A stretch of DNA of 49,174 bases from Thermoplasma sp. (GCF_008709555.1 NZ_VYIJ01000011.1:1-49174); one strand, 5' to 3'; shown: positions 35,001 through 44,397, numbered from the stretch's first letter. Numbers and translations are program-made. Notes: generated by a model from the letters alone, not told the origin.

Positions 35001-38000
35001 CTTACTGGAAGGTTGATGTTACTCAGGCTCAGGCTGAACACATCTCGACATCCTTCAACCTGACAACAGGTTTACCGGATTATTATTTGAGTCATAATTT
35101 CGTCATAAATAACACGACTGTAAGCGGAAATATAGGATACAGCTACAGGTCATCTTACAACTCCACTTCGACTGTTCAAGTTAGCAGTGGAACTGTGATA
35201 CTTCACAATTCAACATACAATTACACGGTAAGCACAAGATCTGCTAACGGTTTCTACGAGTTCAGAGGTATACCTCCTTATGATTACTCGATTTCTGTCA
35301 TATTAAACGGTCATTACTACGGAAATATACTCACTGCAAACACATCTGTTGGTGGATCATACGTCTACAATGCATATGTGCCCATGAATACTGTTAACCT
35401 GACGGTTTTATTGGGCAACGCACCCATGAGCCATTTCTCCATTTATGTCAATGGAACTAAAGACAGCAATGCCACATATAAGGATGGGCATTATTTGATA
35501 TATCTGCCATCAGGCAATTACACCATATCAGCAAGATCATCCAACGCAACGACAGGGGATATACGGGAGTCACTGCCTGGATGGAATTCCTATGTTAATG
35601 TTTCGTTGCCTGCATACATGGCGGTGCGGGTCTCAGGTCACACAACCAACCTGACCAAACTGGAGTTCCTATATGATGGAAACTATGACAACGTAACGGC
35701 CTCTCTGAACGTTACGAATGGAAGCTTCAGCGTTATCATACCTTCAGGTTCGTACACATTGTACGGAACAGGAAACGGACATGCATTCCTTGCAACGTAC
35801 ATGTTGACTTCAGATGCCAATATCAATATCACGGGAGTTCCAGCAGAGACTGTGAGTCTAGAATCGAACATAACAAATCTGTCTATAAGTTCAGGTTATT
35901 ATTCAATTGTCTCTGGAGAGTCTTTCCTGTATTATCAGTACAGTGGCAGTTCCCAGTTCAACCTGAGCCTGCCATCAGGTTACTATTCAATATACTCTGC
36001 CAGTGTTATTGCTGGGCAGAGCTATTCCTCAATCCTCAAGCTACCGCTCACAAAGAGCGTTTCATATCAGATGCATCTGGTAAATTCAACTTCGGCTGGT
36101 CTTGTGCTCTATAATGCAGGGATCAGCGCTTCATACAGCAGCAACTCATCGGTGAGAAATGGCTATATAATGTTATATTCCTATAATACACCCATAGAGG
36201 CTGTACCGATAATCACCTCGGGATATACTGATATTGTTTACTCACTGAACACTGGTAATCCTCAGATAAGGATAGTATCGCCTAACTTCTACAATTATAC
36301 CGTGACTAACGTATCGTCTGCGATGACCATAGGCCTCACCCCTATTAATGTACCTGTATCCATGACGATCTATAATGCATCCCAGCCGGCTGACTTCAAT
36401 GGATACGTTGACCTAATGGGCCCATACAGCTATAACCTCTCAATGATTAATGGTGTCATAGTAGGGTCCGTATTCCCCGGCATATACAGCCTAGAGTTCC
36501 ACAATTCAACAAACATCATAAAATATGGGAATTATCCCATACTGGCATCCAGATCCATATCCCTGCAAGTGGCTATATATGCAAACGTCTCAAGCAAAAT
36601 AAGCAATTTATATCTCTTCTCGGCCCCTGGCACCATGGTTAAATTTGGAATAATTCCGGTTGGAACATACGAGGAGTATTACTACAGTGGTTCAAATTAT
36701 TCACTTTCTAATGTTAATATAATGAGGAATACCGAGATAACCAACATATCGACGCAGGCTGGCTATTACCTCAATCTAAGTAACGACCTCGGCATATCTG
36801 GAGTCTACAGCGTATATGGAGATGGATTTAGGCTGTCCGGGCTCAGTAATCTCGTGCTTCCTATGGCTAAATACGAGGTATCATTCTCTGGGAGCTTCTC
36901 AAACTCTACGGGTTCTTTCTATGCCAACGGCACGGCCAACGTAACACTCAGTTCAAGCATGAATGAAACATTAAACCTTACAGTATCACAGGTCCTAACG
37001 AACTTGCATGTGAATACTGGAGTTCCATATTCAAGGGTATACCTGTACTATAACGGATCATTATATAAGTACTCCAATGCAAACGCTACGGGCGTTGCGT
37101 TATTCAATGTTCCCACCAGAGATTATACGGTTTATGCACTAAACAGATCAGATAGCAGTGGGTACTTCGGATATGTATCGATCGCTCCCTTCAAGAATTA
37201 TGAGGAATATAATGCAAGCATGGTAAGGGCCTATATGGTATACATGATGACTGCAGTGGATGGAGTTCAGAGATATCTGAACGTCACGATAACTTCGGGC
37301 AATGCATATCTCACCGTGAACAGCTCCATTTCATATGTTTATCTTCCGGTAGGCAACTATACATTCTCATCTCAGATAACTAGCACAGAGTCCTTCCCAA
37401 CTGAGACGGTCAGCATAACATTTGCAAGCTCTTCGACTGTCTATGTTAATGCGCTTTCATACGTCAATCTCAATCTTGAGAAGGAAAAGGTGTTCTCCTT
37501 CTCGGTGAGCCAGATCTCAAAGATAGAAACATTCGGCTACAGCCTGAATAATGGTACAGTAATATACCATCCATTGACCTATAATTTCACGGTGATGAAT
37601 ACAGGAAACTCGATGGTGAACATAACCCTTTCATCAGGCAATTCCAGCAGTTTCGCCATGGTGTTCGCTGCAAAGAATATGACCGGCGGAAAACTGGAGC
37701 TTATGCCGGGCCAGGAGGAAAACGTTACAGTAAATATAACTCCACTTAAGATGATGAATTCAGGCCAGATCAAGATACCCGTCAATATAAGCTATACTGG
37801 CGGTAATACCACAAAATACCTGTACGCAGAATTTCCATCAGTTACTTCCTTCACCGTATCGTCTGGAAGCAGTGCCGTGAACGGCACGGATCTAGAGCTG
37901 CCTATAATAATAAACAATACAGGAAATACCAACATCACAGTCAATCTAACTATACCATCCTCTGAGATAGCTAACATCTCTGAACTCGATTACTCTGTGC

Positions 38001-38317
38001 ACTACCCTGCCAGCATCTCAGTTCCTGCATATTCCTCAAGGGTAGTCAACATAACGCTCGTACCTACTTCACCCACACCGGCCCCGCAGGTGTCGGTGAT
38101 CGTTAACGTGAGCGGATACGGTTCATTACATAAGGTCACGATCACAGGCACGTATCCCCAGCTATCCAAGGCGAGTGTAACGGCCAGTGGAAATGGTGTA
38201 ATAAATAATTACACCGCAGATCCATATCTTAGCCTGATCATAGGTCTGATACTCATAGCGGTTACTGTCGTTGCTGGACTTAGCATATCCGCATACAGGG
38301 GGAGGCGTAAGAGATGA
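32072..38317 (+). CDS. aglB: giant AglB/STT3 oligosaccharyltransferase with a long repeat extension
   Basis: The catalytic subunit that moves a lipid-linked glycan to Asn in N-x-S/T. About 2081 residues. Residues 1-520 are multi-pass membrane, with GGSDPYFNYY near 55 and TDGRMHTPE near 170 (acidic metal motifs) and TTIAEAAP near 370 (TIXE-type motif). WWDYG at 579-583 starts the soluble sequon-binding domain. From about 907 (AYISGRVTTESG) comes an extension of some 1,140 residues: tandem beta-sandwich repeats ending in PSG-Y-type strands, then two CARDB/NEW3-like segments near 1835 and 1943, a membrane segment at 2051-2073 and a basic tail. The extension is dense in N-x-S/T. Usual archaeal AglBs have roughly 600-1000 residues. 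Its stop overlaps the next start. Confidence 0.92.
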   Translation: MFETVERNENKFDLSTIFKRYETEIILGIIFVFYLFMANFFSWSQAFAYPFLNNSGGSDPYFNYYIIQYILTYHTQLLHELFLNYPVGSGNPRPPFFHWMIAFVATILSPIFGVYKAAYYAFAEFDAVFGALLIIPVYLMAKEAFGKKAGIIAAFLYALMPGNLSAGILTDGRMHTPELLFAFLTIYFFEMALKNAKKGIFIDSLLNVRSYLPSIISYYTKNKKATIYALLSGASLGALMLSWQGYAYIQVIVLIYVVVQAVINLLTRKPTGYLTYATTLSTFLGLAMGAYYYYGSGLLSGWFTPEAEMAVLGIAFLLLINIIGRKPWIITVPLTIAVSLAGFFVLLKLEPSTMNTLISGEGYFIKTRVYTTIAEAAPLPLGEYINSFGVAQFVLGMSGIVYVIYKYVKERTDVLMFILVFSIVSIYMSFEAARFNITAAPAYGILGGAVLIYFIDMAKLTEVRKRNLGSATLKKTLKGNINWVHASFAVILVLVLVIPSGIGMVNAAIPENSASTVNSQIYNELPAFLRANNSSNAQYFGSSGFYIDNASQPLAQSFAWLATQNTNVPIDQRPAYVNWWDYGFQEVVEGQHPTVADDFQQGYVPAGQILLAGNQSQILGVMIARLIKGYEVNHHTFAPINSTLTQYLGYAAANTVYRAYTDPASFTSTVLSNTTIYGNFINSSTPDNIYYGFLRGYLASSFSLNTLNSLYTALEDATGYSIQYIQIDHNLFPFSGDNPGIFYAPAYLTDQATYTYDGEIVPYTYYQIYASTDQGTYPLNQLPTDVTPVGFNITYTPAFYNTSIYRFLVGYPPSAVGQTNGIPGISYGVGQYEIMPAWNMSNFELVYLGVPYNPYNNTTAHPNAWKIVPIQEAYTLTSEGKGKAQLLPPLSEIYNGADPIVAYYPGAYISGRVTTESGNGVGGVYVTIFDQYGIPHQEVVTNSSGYFNLVGLPGNDTVVISTGTIDHLTMIGSNVISYWKVDVTQAQAEHISTSFNLTTGLPDYYLSHNFVINNTTVSGNIGYSYRSSYNSTSTVQVSSGTVILHNSTYNYTVSTRSANGFYEFRGIPPYDYSISVILNGHYYGNILTANTSVGGSYVYNAYVPMNTVNLTVLLGNAPMSHFSIYVNGTKDSNATYKDGHYLIYLPSGNYTISARSSNATTGDIRESLPGWNSYVNVSLPAYMAVRVSGHTTNLTKLEFLYDGNYDNVTASLNVTNGSFSVIIPSGSYTLYGTGNGHAFLATYMLTSDANINITGVPAETVSLESNITNLSISSGYYSIVSGESFLYYQYSGSSQFNLSLPSGYYSIYSASVIAGQSYSSILKLPLTKSVSYQMHLVNSTSAGLVLYNAGISASYSSNSSVRNGYIMLYSYNTPIEAVPIITSGYTDIVYSLNTGNPQIRIVSPNFYNYTVTNVSSAMTIGLTPINVPVSMTIYNASQPADFNGYVDLMGPYSYNLSMINGVIVGSVFPGIYSLEFHNSTNIIKYGNYPILASRSISLQVAIYANVSSKISNLYLFSAPGTMVKFGIIPVGTYEEYYYSGSNYSLSNVNIMRNTEITNISTQAGYYLNLSNDLGISGVYSVYGDGFRLSGLSNLVLPMAKYEVSFSGSFSNSTGSFYANGTANVTLSSSMNETLNLTVSQVLTNLHVNTGVPYSRVYLYYNGSLYKYSNANATGVALFNVPTRDYTVYALNRSDSSGYFGYVSIAPFKNYEEYNASMVRAYMVYMMTAVDGVQRYLNVTITSGNAYLTVNSSISYVYLPVGNYTFSSQITSTESFPTETVSITFASSSTVYVNALSYVNLNLEKEKVFSFSVSQISKIETFGYSLNNGTVIYHPLTYNFTVMNTGNSMVNITLSSGNSSSFAMVFAAKNMTGGKLELMPGQEENVTVNITPLKMMNSGQIKIPVNISYTGGNTTKYLYAEFPSVTSFTVSSGSSAVNGTDLELPIIINNTGNTNITVNLTIPSSEIANISELDYSVHYPASISVPAYSSRVVNITLVPTSPTPAPQVSVIVNVSGYGSLHKVTITGTYPQLSKASVTASGNGVINNYTADPYLSLIIGLILIAVTVVAGLSISAYRGRRKR

Positions 38318-39087
38318 ACAGATACTTCATTATACCGGTCATGATCGCTACGTTCGTGTTGCTGCTGGCCGGTTCAGTGGCCAGTGCACAAACAGCTCCG
38401 TTTTACTCATCGCAGGTAAGCTATCCTTCGGATGTTGGCACAGGCCAGCAGTTCAACATAACGATAATTAGCACGGCCGGATTCAGCAATTACAATTTTA
38501 CCATATATATCGCAGGTACCAATCTTACCGGGATCAGCCCGACGAATACCATACATCAATACTATGCAAGCAAATACAACTATACTGCCACGATCACCGC
38601 TCCAGAAACTCCACAGACACTTTATCTGTACATAGTCACATCTGCCGATTTTGACGGCGTCCAGTACAACTATTCTGAGATGATAATGATCTCCGTGATA
38701 TCACCGATATACTTTCATGTATTCCTAAGTAATCCAACATCATATCTTGTGTATAACGTTACCGCTACATTCTACATCGATGGAGTGCCAGTAATGCAGA
38801 AGACCGTTCAGAAAATAATGCCAGGTTCAACTGTTGAGGTCAACGCCACCTATGTCAATCCAAACCTGGGACACGGATCGCATACATTGACTGTAACTCT
38901 GAACAACGCAAACATAAAGATAGATGGAAACTCTAACTCCATAAGCACGAGGTTCTACTATGGTACCCCTCCAGACTATAATTGGATATACTACGTATTC
39001 GCGTTTGTGCTTGTGTTCATGGTGGTTATGGTTCTAGGATCAGGCAGGGGAAGAAACCAGCCGAAATGGAAGAAATCAAAGAAATGA
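38314..39087 (+). CDS. secreted, membrane-anchored glycoprotein coupled to aglB
   Basis: A 257-residue protein with a signal peptide (MNRYFIIPVMIATFVLLLAG...SAQ), an external beta-rich domain rich in N-x-S/T sites (NITI, NFT, NLT, NYT, NVT, NAT), one C-terminal membrane segment (YYVFAFVLVFMVVMVLGS) and a basic cytoplasmic end. The ATG overlaps the aglB stop (ATGA, 38314-38317), so both are made from one mRNA. The family is not recognised. A partner of AglB or an abundant glycosylation substrate is plausible. Stop-anchor and signal-peptide calls are by eye. Confidence 0.8.
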   Translation: MNRYFIIPVMIATFVLLLAGSVASAQTAPFYSSQVSYPSDVGTGQQFNITIISTAGFSNYNFTIYIAGTNLTGISPTNTIHQYYASKYNYTATITAPETPQTLYLYIVTSADFDGVQYNYSEMIMISVISPIYFHVFLSNPTSYLVYNVTATFYIDGVPVMQKTVQKIMPGSTVEVNATYVNPNLGHGSHTLTVTLNNANIKIDGNSNSISTRFYYGTPPDYNWIYYVFAFVLVFMVVMVLGSGRGRNQPKWKKSKK

Positions 39088-39173
39088 TCAATTTTTATTC
39101 TTAAATGAAACTCTCCAAAACTCATTCTCGCATCATTTCCAATTTTCCACAGAATAACGGTTAGAGATAGTTA

Positions 39174-39860
39174 TCAGGTGCTGTTGGTTCCTCTCCTTTC
39201 CGCCGCACCTGTACCCTCTATGACATTCTTCAAAGTCACAAATTCCTTCTCATACACGTTCTTTCTGCTGAACTTAACTGGTATCCTCTTGATGGGATAA
39301 AGCCCGTTTATCTGTGCTATTCTAGCCGCCGAAAGGGCATTATCATGGATTTTATGGGGGGTGCTCGTGTTTTTTTCGTTCACGACCTCGATGGAGATAT
39401 CCATATCGGACAGTCTGTTAATTATTATTTCTCGGTTTGGTTTGTCTCCGTTTCCTATCTTGATCACTATATTCTCATAGCTGTAGCTCATGCTTATGGA
39501 ATCAACGAACTTCCTCACAGAGGACACGGTTGGACATTCAAATGCCTCAAGAAGCACATCATCCCCGAAAACAGCAATTCCTGGCTTCGGTCCGGGATCT
39601 ATCCCTATGATGAGATCCTTGAACATGGTCTTGTTAAGAAGCCTTGGTATAGCCCTTCTTATGCCATCTATACCATCCTGTGCCTTCACCTGGTCTGGAA
39701 GATCGATCTCATCTCTGATCGAACTCAGTATAACAACAACATCGTCTGGGATACTGCCCTTCAGATCAAGGCTGACAAAAGGTATCTTCCACAACCTAAG
39801 TTGTTTTATAACATCATGATAGAATCTGAAATCAGACGTTATTATACCAACCCTTGGCAT
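39174..39860 (-). CDS. archaeal RuvC/RNase H-fold protein
   Basis: A 228-residue protein whose centre begins with IIGIDPGPKPGIAVFGD, the first beta hairpin and catalytic aspartate of the RNase H/RuvC superfamily. Later acidic positions that could complete the site are in IKIGNGDKPNR and HDNALSAARIA. The N-terminal 85 residues (MPRVGIITSDFRFYHDV) form a separate alpha/beta region. Related archaeal proteins are annotated as predicted nucleases without proven function. It converges with the aglB cluster and is separate from recJ by about 75 bp on the same strand. Confidence 0.7.
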   Translation of the reverse strand: MPRVGIITSDFRFYHDVIKQLRLWKIPFVSLDLKGSIPDDVVVILSSIRDEIDLPDQVKAQDGIDGIRRAIPRLLNKTMFKDLIIGIDPGPKPGIAVFGDDVLLEAFECPTVSSVRKFVDSISMSYSYENIVIKIGNGDKPNREIIINRLSDMDISIEVVNEKNTSTPHKIHDNALSAARIAQINGLYPIKRIPVKFSRKNVYEKEFVTLKNVIEGTGAAERRGTNST

Positions 39861-39933
39861 TCATATAATTATCGAATCATCATTTAAATTTTTTGCGGTA
39901 AAATTTATATATAAATTTTCAACAATAATATTT

Positions 39934-41274
39934 CTACCTCGCCTTTACCGTTAACCTACCTATCTGGGATTCGACAACCTTTTCCGCGGCCTCAAGGAAC
40001 TGTATCTCCTTACCTTTTGGAATCACGGCACCGGCGGCAATATCATGTCCACCACCGGATCCGCCTACGGCTGCACTTGCTTCGCGCATCACAATGGATA
40101 GATTCAGCCCCCTGCTCACGAGCTTTCTAGTTCCGCGGGATGACACCTTGGTTTCGTCCTTTCCCACGCTGAAGCCTATTACCGGTTTCGATTGATCAGC
40201 CAGATAGAGCATCACTATACCGGATATTGCACCCGCCATCTCTGACTCCGGCGCATAGAAATAGGAGATATGTGCTGTGGTGAACATCTCTCCTAGCGAC
40301 CTGTAAGTGTAGTCAATTATTTTTGTCTTGAAGAGTTTCCAATTGGTTTCCATCTCCTGCTTGAAATCCTGATAGCCCAGGAAGTAAGCCACCGGAACGG
40401 AATTCTTACCCATCTTACCGTTACCATCTATGATCGATGACAGTTGCTTGGATGAATACCCAACGTCAAAGTAATAGAGATCCCCCTCAATATAGGAAAG
40501 GGCCTCATAGCCGGCCTTCTGTTCCAGCAGTTTAAGGCCAAGTGCATTTGCAAGAAGTCTCTTCTCGTCTTCAGAAAGATCCTGCGGCCTCTTTTCTGGA
40601 TCAACACCGATGGATTTTAGGAAGGATTCTGCGCTGTCCGGGAACCCAGTTATGTTCCTGAAGAACGGATCCGTGGAATATGTGAGCGAGTCTTTCAGGG
40701 TCGATCCCTCAAGATTCAGGGTATGATCCTTTCTGAACCTCGCCCCATACGATTCCACCAACTTCAGATTCAACCCTGATATACCACCTAGGTCCTGCTT
40801 GTCGGCGATAAGTCCACTCATGAAGAACGGAAACAGGTCTGCATTTTTTTCATCTATGACAAGCGCCATTATGTAGGACATGGTCGATCCACAGGCTTCG
40901 TGCGTCCCATCTATTCCATGATCCCTTGCGTTTATATTTATGCCCTTCCAGTTATCCTTTGTATAGAAATGATGATCCAGTACAACCACATTTTCCTTGT
41001 CAGGTATAAACCTGAGCTGATCGGACCCAGCATCCGCAACTATTGTGGGGTCGTCGGTTATCAGTGACTTGAATCCAGATTCGTTCAATTCCTTGATATA
41101 GCTCAGGTGAAACTTCTTGTTTAGTCGCTTGAGCATGTTTGTGAGTATGATCGCTGAGCTGGTACCGTCCCCATCATAATGCACTATTAAGCGCAAAAAA
41201 TCAGCACCAAGGATCAGATCCCTGGCCTTAGCGTACTTATCAAAAAGATCCTTTGGTAAGAGATCTTCAATCAT
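39934..41274 (-). CDS. DHH-family phosphoesterase, archaeal RecJ/GAN-like
   Basis: A 446-residue DHH protein. The metal motifs are [10 protein letters not shown] (32-41), VADAGSD near 79-85 and DHH at 100-102; the DHHA1 domain ends in [13 protein letters not shown]. Archaeal relatives are ssDNA/RNA 5'-3' exonucleases of the RecJ/GAN group, which bind the replicative helicase complex and are related to Cdc45. The metal ligands appear intact, so an active nuclease is expected. It overlaps the uS15 gene by 4 bp, a pairing also seen in other archaea. Confidence 0.88.
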   Translation of the reverse strand: MIEDLLPKDLFDKYAKARDLILGADFLRLIVHYDGDGTSSAIILTNMLKRLNKKFHLSYIKELNESGFKSLITDDPTIVADAGSDQLRFIPDKENVVVLDHHFYTKDNWKGININARDHGIDGTHEACGSTMSYIMALVIDEKNADLFPFFMSGLIADKQDLGGISGLNLKLVESYGARFRKDHTLNLEGSTLKDSLTYSTDPFFRNITGFPDSAESFLKSIGVDPEKRPQDLSEDEKRLLANALGLKLLEQKAGYEALSYIEGDLYYFDVGYSSKQLSSIIDGNGKMGKNSVPVAYFLGYQDFKQEMETNWKLFKTKIIDYTYRSLGEMFTTAHISYFYAPESEMAGAISGIVMLYLADQSKPVIGFSVGKDETKVSSRGTRKLVSRGLNLSIVMREASAAVGGSGGGHDIAAGAVIPKGKEIQFLEAAEKVVESQIGRLTVKAR

Positions 41275-41708
41275 CTCAGAACCTTACTTAGGTTCCATTT
41301 CTCGTCAAGTACTCCGGTTCTCTTGTAGTATTTAACCAGGCGGAGCATCTTGGCCATTATCAGATCCCTTCCCCTCTTGTTGGCCTGATCCTTGGGATTC
41401 AGTTCAACGTGTTTAGCAACGTTATTGTATCTCCTTATGAGGTTGCTTAGATCCTCAGGCACTTCGTCCTTCAGGCCCTTTTCTGCCAGTATCTTTCCAA
41501 GTTTTGTTCCAAGGACGGCCTTGACAGTCGGTATCCCATATTGATCCCTAAGCCTTATACCTATAACAGAGGGAGGTACACCAGATTTTTTGAGATTGAC
41601 TATAGTATTTACTATCTCGTCCTTGCTGTACTGTATCCAGGAAGGTTGAACACCGTAAACTTTCTTTGAACCTGATCTTCCTCTCTTCCTTGTATGCATT
41701 CTTGCCAT
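41271..41708 (-). CDS. rps15: 30S ribosomal protein uS15
   Basis: A 145-residue archaeal uS15 with the archaeal/eukaryotic N-terminal extension ([16 protein letters not shown]) and the conserved rRNA-binding block [19 protein letters not shown] at the end. It binds 16S rRNA in the platform. AGGTG lies just upstream of the ATG at 41708. The 4-bp overlap with the downstream RecJ-like gene indicates translational coupling of a ribosomal and a replication/repair gene. Confidence 0.95.
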   Translation of the reverse strand: MARMHTRKRGRSGSKKVYGVQPSWIQYSKDEIVNTIVNLKKSGVPPSVIGIRLRDQYGIPTVKAVLGTKLGKILAEKGLKDEVPEDLSNLIRRYNNVAKHVELNPKDQANKRGRDLIMAKMLRLVKYYKRTGVLDEKWNLSKVLR

Positions 41709-41806
41709 TCTTACACCTGATTTTAACGCAATCTATAACCCGTTTATTTACTTTTTCCTTTATGACTGCGCCCGCAAAATATGGAATAAATGAAAATATT
41801 ATGTTC

Positions 41807-42097
41807 TCAACTCAGCTTTTCCAGTATTGCTGATAGGTTTGCGTATGTTTCATTCTTGGAAAGCAGTGCAATTAGTTTGATAAGATTATCTCGGTTTACC
41901 AGAATCTCCAGCATCGTGTCGCTGGTGAGAAATGAAGCTATGGCTCCTATGGTTCTGTCATCATCGAGAACACCCTCAACGACGTCGAGCAGTCCGAGTT
42001 TCTGGAGTTTCTGAGCTATTCTGGAGAGCTTCTGCATTATTTCTATATCCTCAGGCGTAATTTTGCTTAAATTATCCAATTGACTTAACAACGACAT
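41807..42097 (-). CDS. DUF1641-type protein next to sulfide:quinone oxidoreductase
   Basis: A 96-residue all-helical protein (VVEGVLDDDRTIGAIASFLT, LEILVNRDNLIKLIALLSK). The hydrophobic helix pattern and context suggest DUF1641, whose genes often adjoin sulfide:quinone oxidoreductases or formate dehydrogenases. Its start is 4 bp beyond the stop of the oxidoreductase gene, so the pair is an operon. DUF1641 function is unknown; membrane docking or assembly of the oxidoreductase is an inference. Confidence 0.68.
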   Translation of the reverse strand: MSLLSQLDNLSKITPEDIEIMQKLSRIAQKLQKLGLLDVVEGVLDDDRTIGAIASFLTSDTMLEILVNRDNLIKLIALLSKNETYANLSAILEKLS

Positions 42098-42101
42098 ATG
42101 A

Positions 42102-43334
42102 TCACCAGCTGGTCAGATATTTATCCATTGCAAGGTCGCCCTTGCTCCAGAGAAAATACCTTGTGAACAGAGTCTTCTTGAGATGGTTAGCCGGAGACGG
42201 CACCGCCTCAGAGAGATTACCTCCATAGAAGGTGGAATCCGCAACGGCCACGGCATAGTTACCGTATGGGCTATCTGCGACACATACTATCTTTGGATCG
42301 TAGATCTCCACTGGTACGGACATACCCATCCTATTAGCTATGTTTGCGGCTACTATTCTCGCTGTTTTCACTGCCAGAAAGGCCATCTTTGGCACTATGA
42401 GGGCGTTAACATCACCCACGGCATATACATTGTCGTACTTTACCGATTTCATGTCGGTATCTGTAAGGACAAATCCAACGTCATCCCCAAGCCCAGCATC
42501 CTTTACCAGTTTTTGTCCTGTGTATGGGGGCAGAATGAAGCTTATATCGGATGGCAACCTTCTGCCATCTTCGCTTATGACCTCCTTCTCAGTGACCTCT
42601 TTCAGCACAAAATTATCTACAAGTTCTATGTTCATGCCCTTGTACATTGCGGCGACGGTGGTCCTGCTTGTCCTTGAAAGATCGCTGAGATATTCCCCAG
42701 GCGAGTAAACGGTCATCTTTACCTTGTCTAACATATTCTTTGCCTTAAAGTAATCATAGAGCATTATTGACATCTCAAAAACCGGGCCCTCACATGCGGA
42801 ATCTGCAATCGGTGCATATCTGTCAGGGGTGCTGGTCGGGCGGTTCTTTGTATCCTGTATGAATTTTGCAGAACCTAGAGTTATATTTCCACCTTTGAAA
42901 TCCTTGAGTTTCTTCCACATGTTTTCGGCAAGATCCGCCTCGCACACGCTTGATCCATATTTGTCGAAACCTGCTATCATCTCACTTGCAAGATGCGAAC
43001 CAAGTGCTACCACAAGAAAATCGTACTTTTCCTTGTAACCGCCAGATCCTTCCCGTGAATACTCAACTAGGTTCTTCTCAGGATCTATCTTCGTGACAGT
43101 TCCCTGTATGTATCCTATACCCCTGTCCGGTAGAACCTGTGCCAGATCTATACGGAGATCCTCTGCGCGCTCCAGCCCTATCCCAACGTGTGGGAGAGCG
43201 GGTCTGAAATAGATGTACCTGTTTTTTTCTATTATTTTGATATCTGCTTTGTTTTTCAGATATCTCTTGAGGTCGTAGGCAGTCTGAAGACCACCAAATC
43301 TCCCACCAAGGATAAGAATCTTCACATCAGACAT
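42102..43334 (-). CDS. sqr: sulfide:quinone oxidoreductase family flavoprotein
   Basis: A 410-residue FAD enzyme that would oxidise sulfide and reduce membrane quinone. The N-terminal FAD motif is VKILILGGRFGGLQTAY, and a second ends in VYAVGDVNAL. The three cysteines needed by SQR are present at 131 (SSVCEAD), 181 (DSACEGP) and 351 (KIVCVADS), matching the spacing I recall for the Acidianus enzyme. A C-terminal amphipathic region (HLKKTLFTRYFLWSKG) can attach it to the membrane. The promoter TTTTTAAATAAAA lies at about 43350-43365. A sulfur-respiring, sulfide-exposed lifestyle fits. Confidence 0.85.
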   Translation of the reverse strand: MSDVKILILGGRFGGLQTAYDLKRYLKNKADIKIIEKNRYIYFRPALPHVGIGLERAEDLRIDLAQVLPDRGIGYIQGTVTKIDPEKNLVEYSREGSGGYKEKYDFLVVALGSHLASEMIAGFDKYGSSVCEADLAENMWKKLKDFKGGNITLGSAKFIQDTKNRPTSTPDRYAPIADSACEGPVFEMSIMLYDYFKAKNMLDKVKMTVYSPGEYLSDLSRTSRTTVAAMYKGMNIELVDNFVLKEVTEKEVISEDGRRLPSDISFILPPYTGQKLVKDAGLGDDVGFVLTDTDMKSVKYDNVYAVGDVNALIVPKMAFLAVKTARIVAANIANRMGMSVPVEIYDPKIVCVADSPYGNYAVAVADSTFYGGNLSEAVPSPANHLKKTLFTRYFLWSKGDLAMDKYLTSW

Positions 43335-43587
43335 GAATTAACTATCTTTCTTTTTTATTTAAAAATGATTTGTTATCAATTTTAACATAATATATAATAG
43401 ATGGTATTACTAATTTTTAGTTCCTAGAATTGGCAAATTTCAACTGAATTTCATCATCAGAAACGTTCCCAGAAAAAATCACATTCATGGTAATGGACAA
43501 ATTCACAATATTTCTATTCTGCTAGATGCATTTTAAGATGAGGATGAATTGTCTTCTAGAAATGGATGTTCAAAGATGATTTGCATA

Positions 43588-44376
43588 TCATTCCACGTTT
43601 GAATCAAAAACTTTAGTTTTTATGTTTTCCAACTTCTTGAAAATGAAGTAATTCGACTTGCCCTTTTCATAATGTACTATGGAAAACCCCATGCTGAATA
43701 GATGATTAAACGTCTCGGCCGCGGCATTCTTCAATTCTGATCCTGATGCACGGTCTTCAGTGAAATAGGACACACTTGGCGGCACGTAGAAGCCCAGACA
43801 CCCAGTCTCAGCGGGTATCCGTATATCCGTGTAGCGATCTGCATCGTTGACGAAGACGATATCATTGCATTCTCTATCGATTGGCAGTTTTATCCACCAT
43901 TCAGCAACTACCCTGTCGGTACGCATTCCCCTGTTTATGCCATCGTTCATGGTTCCGTAAAAATTCTTGATATAGGTACGAGTGATAGCACCCAACTTGG
44001 AAATATTGAAGTATGCATTGAGTGGATTGAAAGGATCAAACGTCCATGCTATCAGGTCGTAACCCATAGAACCGGCAAGTTCTCTCTGTTTCATCTTGAG
44101 TGAGTAGCCAACATTTGAATACTTCCTTCCCTCAACAACTCCAGCCATGTGGGAGTAAAGATACACTTTGCCATTTCTGAATCCCGGATATCCGAACGAC
44201 ATCCCTATTATCCTGCCATCATCATCGAATGCGCCCAACAAAAGGCCGCCATGGTACCTCATGGAGGCGATCGTATCTCTAAAGGCCCCATCCACGGAAT
44301 CCGTCTTCCAGGCTGATCTTATGACATTGAGGAAACCATCTATTTGATCTGGATCAACTATTCTTCTGATCTCCAC
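43588..44376 (-). CDS. GNAT-superfamily acetyltransferase (COG3375-like)
   Basis: A 262-residue protein with a GNAT-type fold: FLNVIRSAWKTD at the start, then GAFDDDGRIIGMSFGYPGF and a VVEGRKYSNVGYSLKMKQRELA segment in the acetyl-CoA-binding position. DLIAWTFDPFNPLNAYFNISKLGA is typical of the COG3375 group, which has no known substrate. The GTG at 44376 is about 20-25 bp from the TATA box CATTTATATATC (44394-44405), pointing to a leaderless mRNA. The function beyond the fold is unknown. Confidence 0.78.
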   Translation of the reverse strand: MEIRRIVDPDQIDGFLNVIRSAWKTDSVDGAFRDTIASMRYHGGLLLGAFDDDGRIIGMSFGYPGFRNGKVYLYSHMAGVVEGRKYSNVGYSLKMKQRELAGSMGYDLIAWTFDPFNPLNAYFNISKLGAITRTYIKNFYGTMNDGINRGMRTDRVVAEWWIKLPIDRECNDIVFVNDADRYTDIRIPAETGCLGFYVPPSVSYFTEDRASGSELKNAAAETFNHLFSMGFSIVHYEKGKSNYFIFKKLENIKTKVFDSNVE

Positions 44377-44397
44377 ATTCTAGAATGGCTTTGATAT

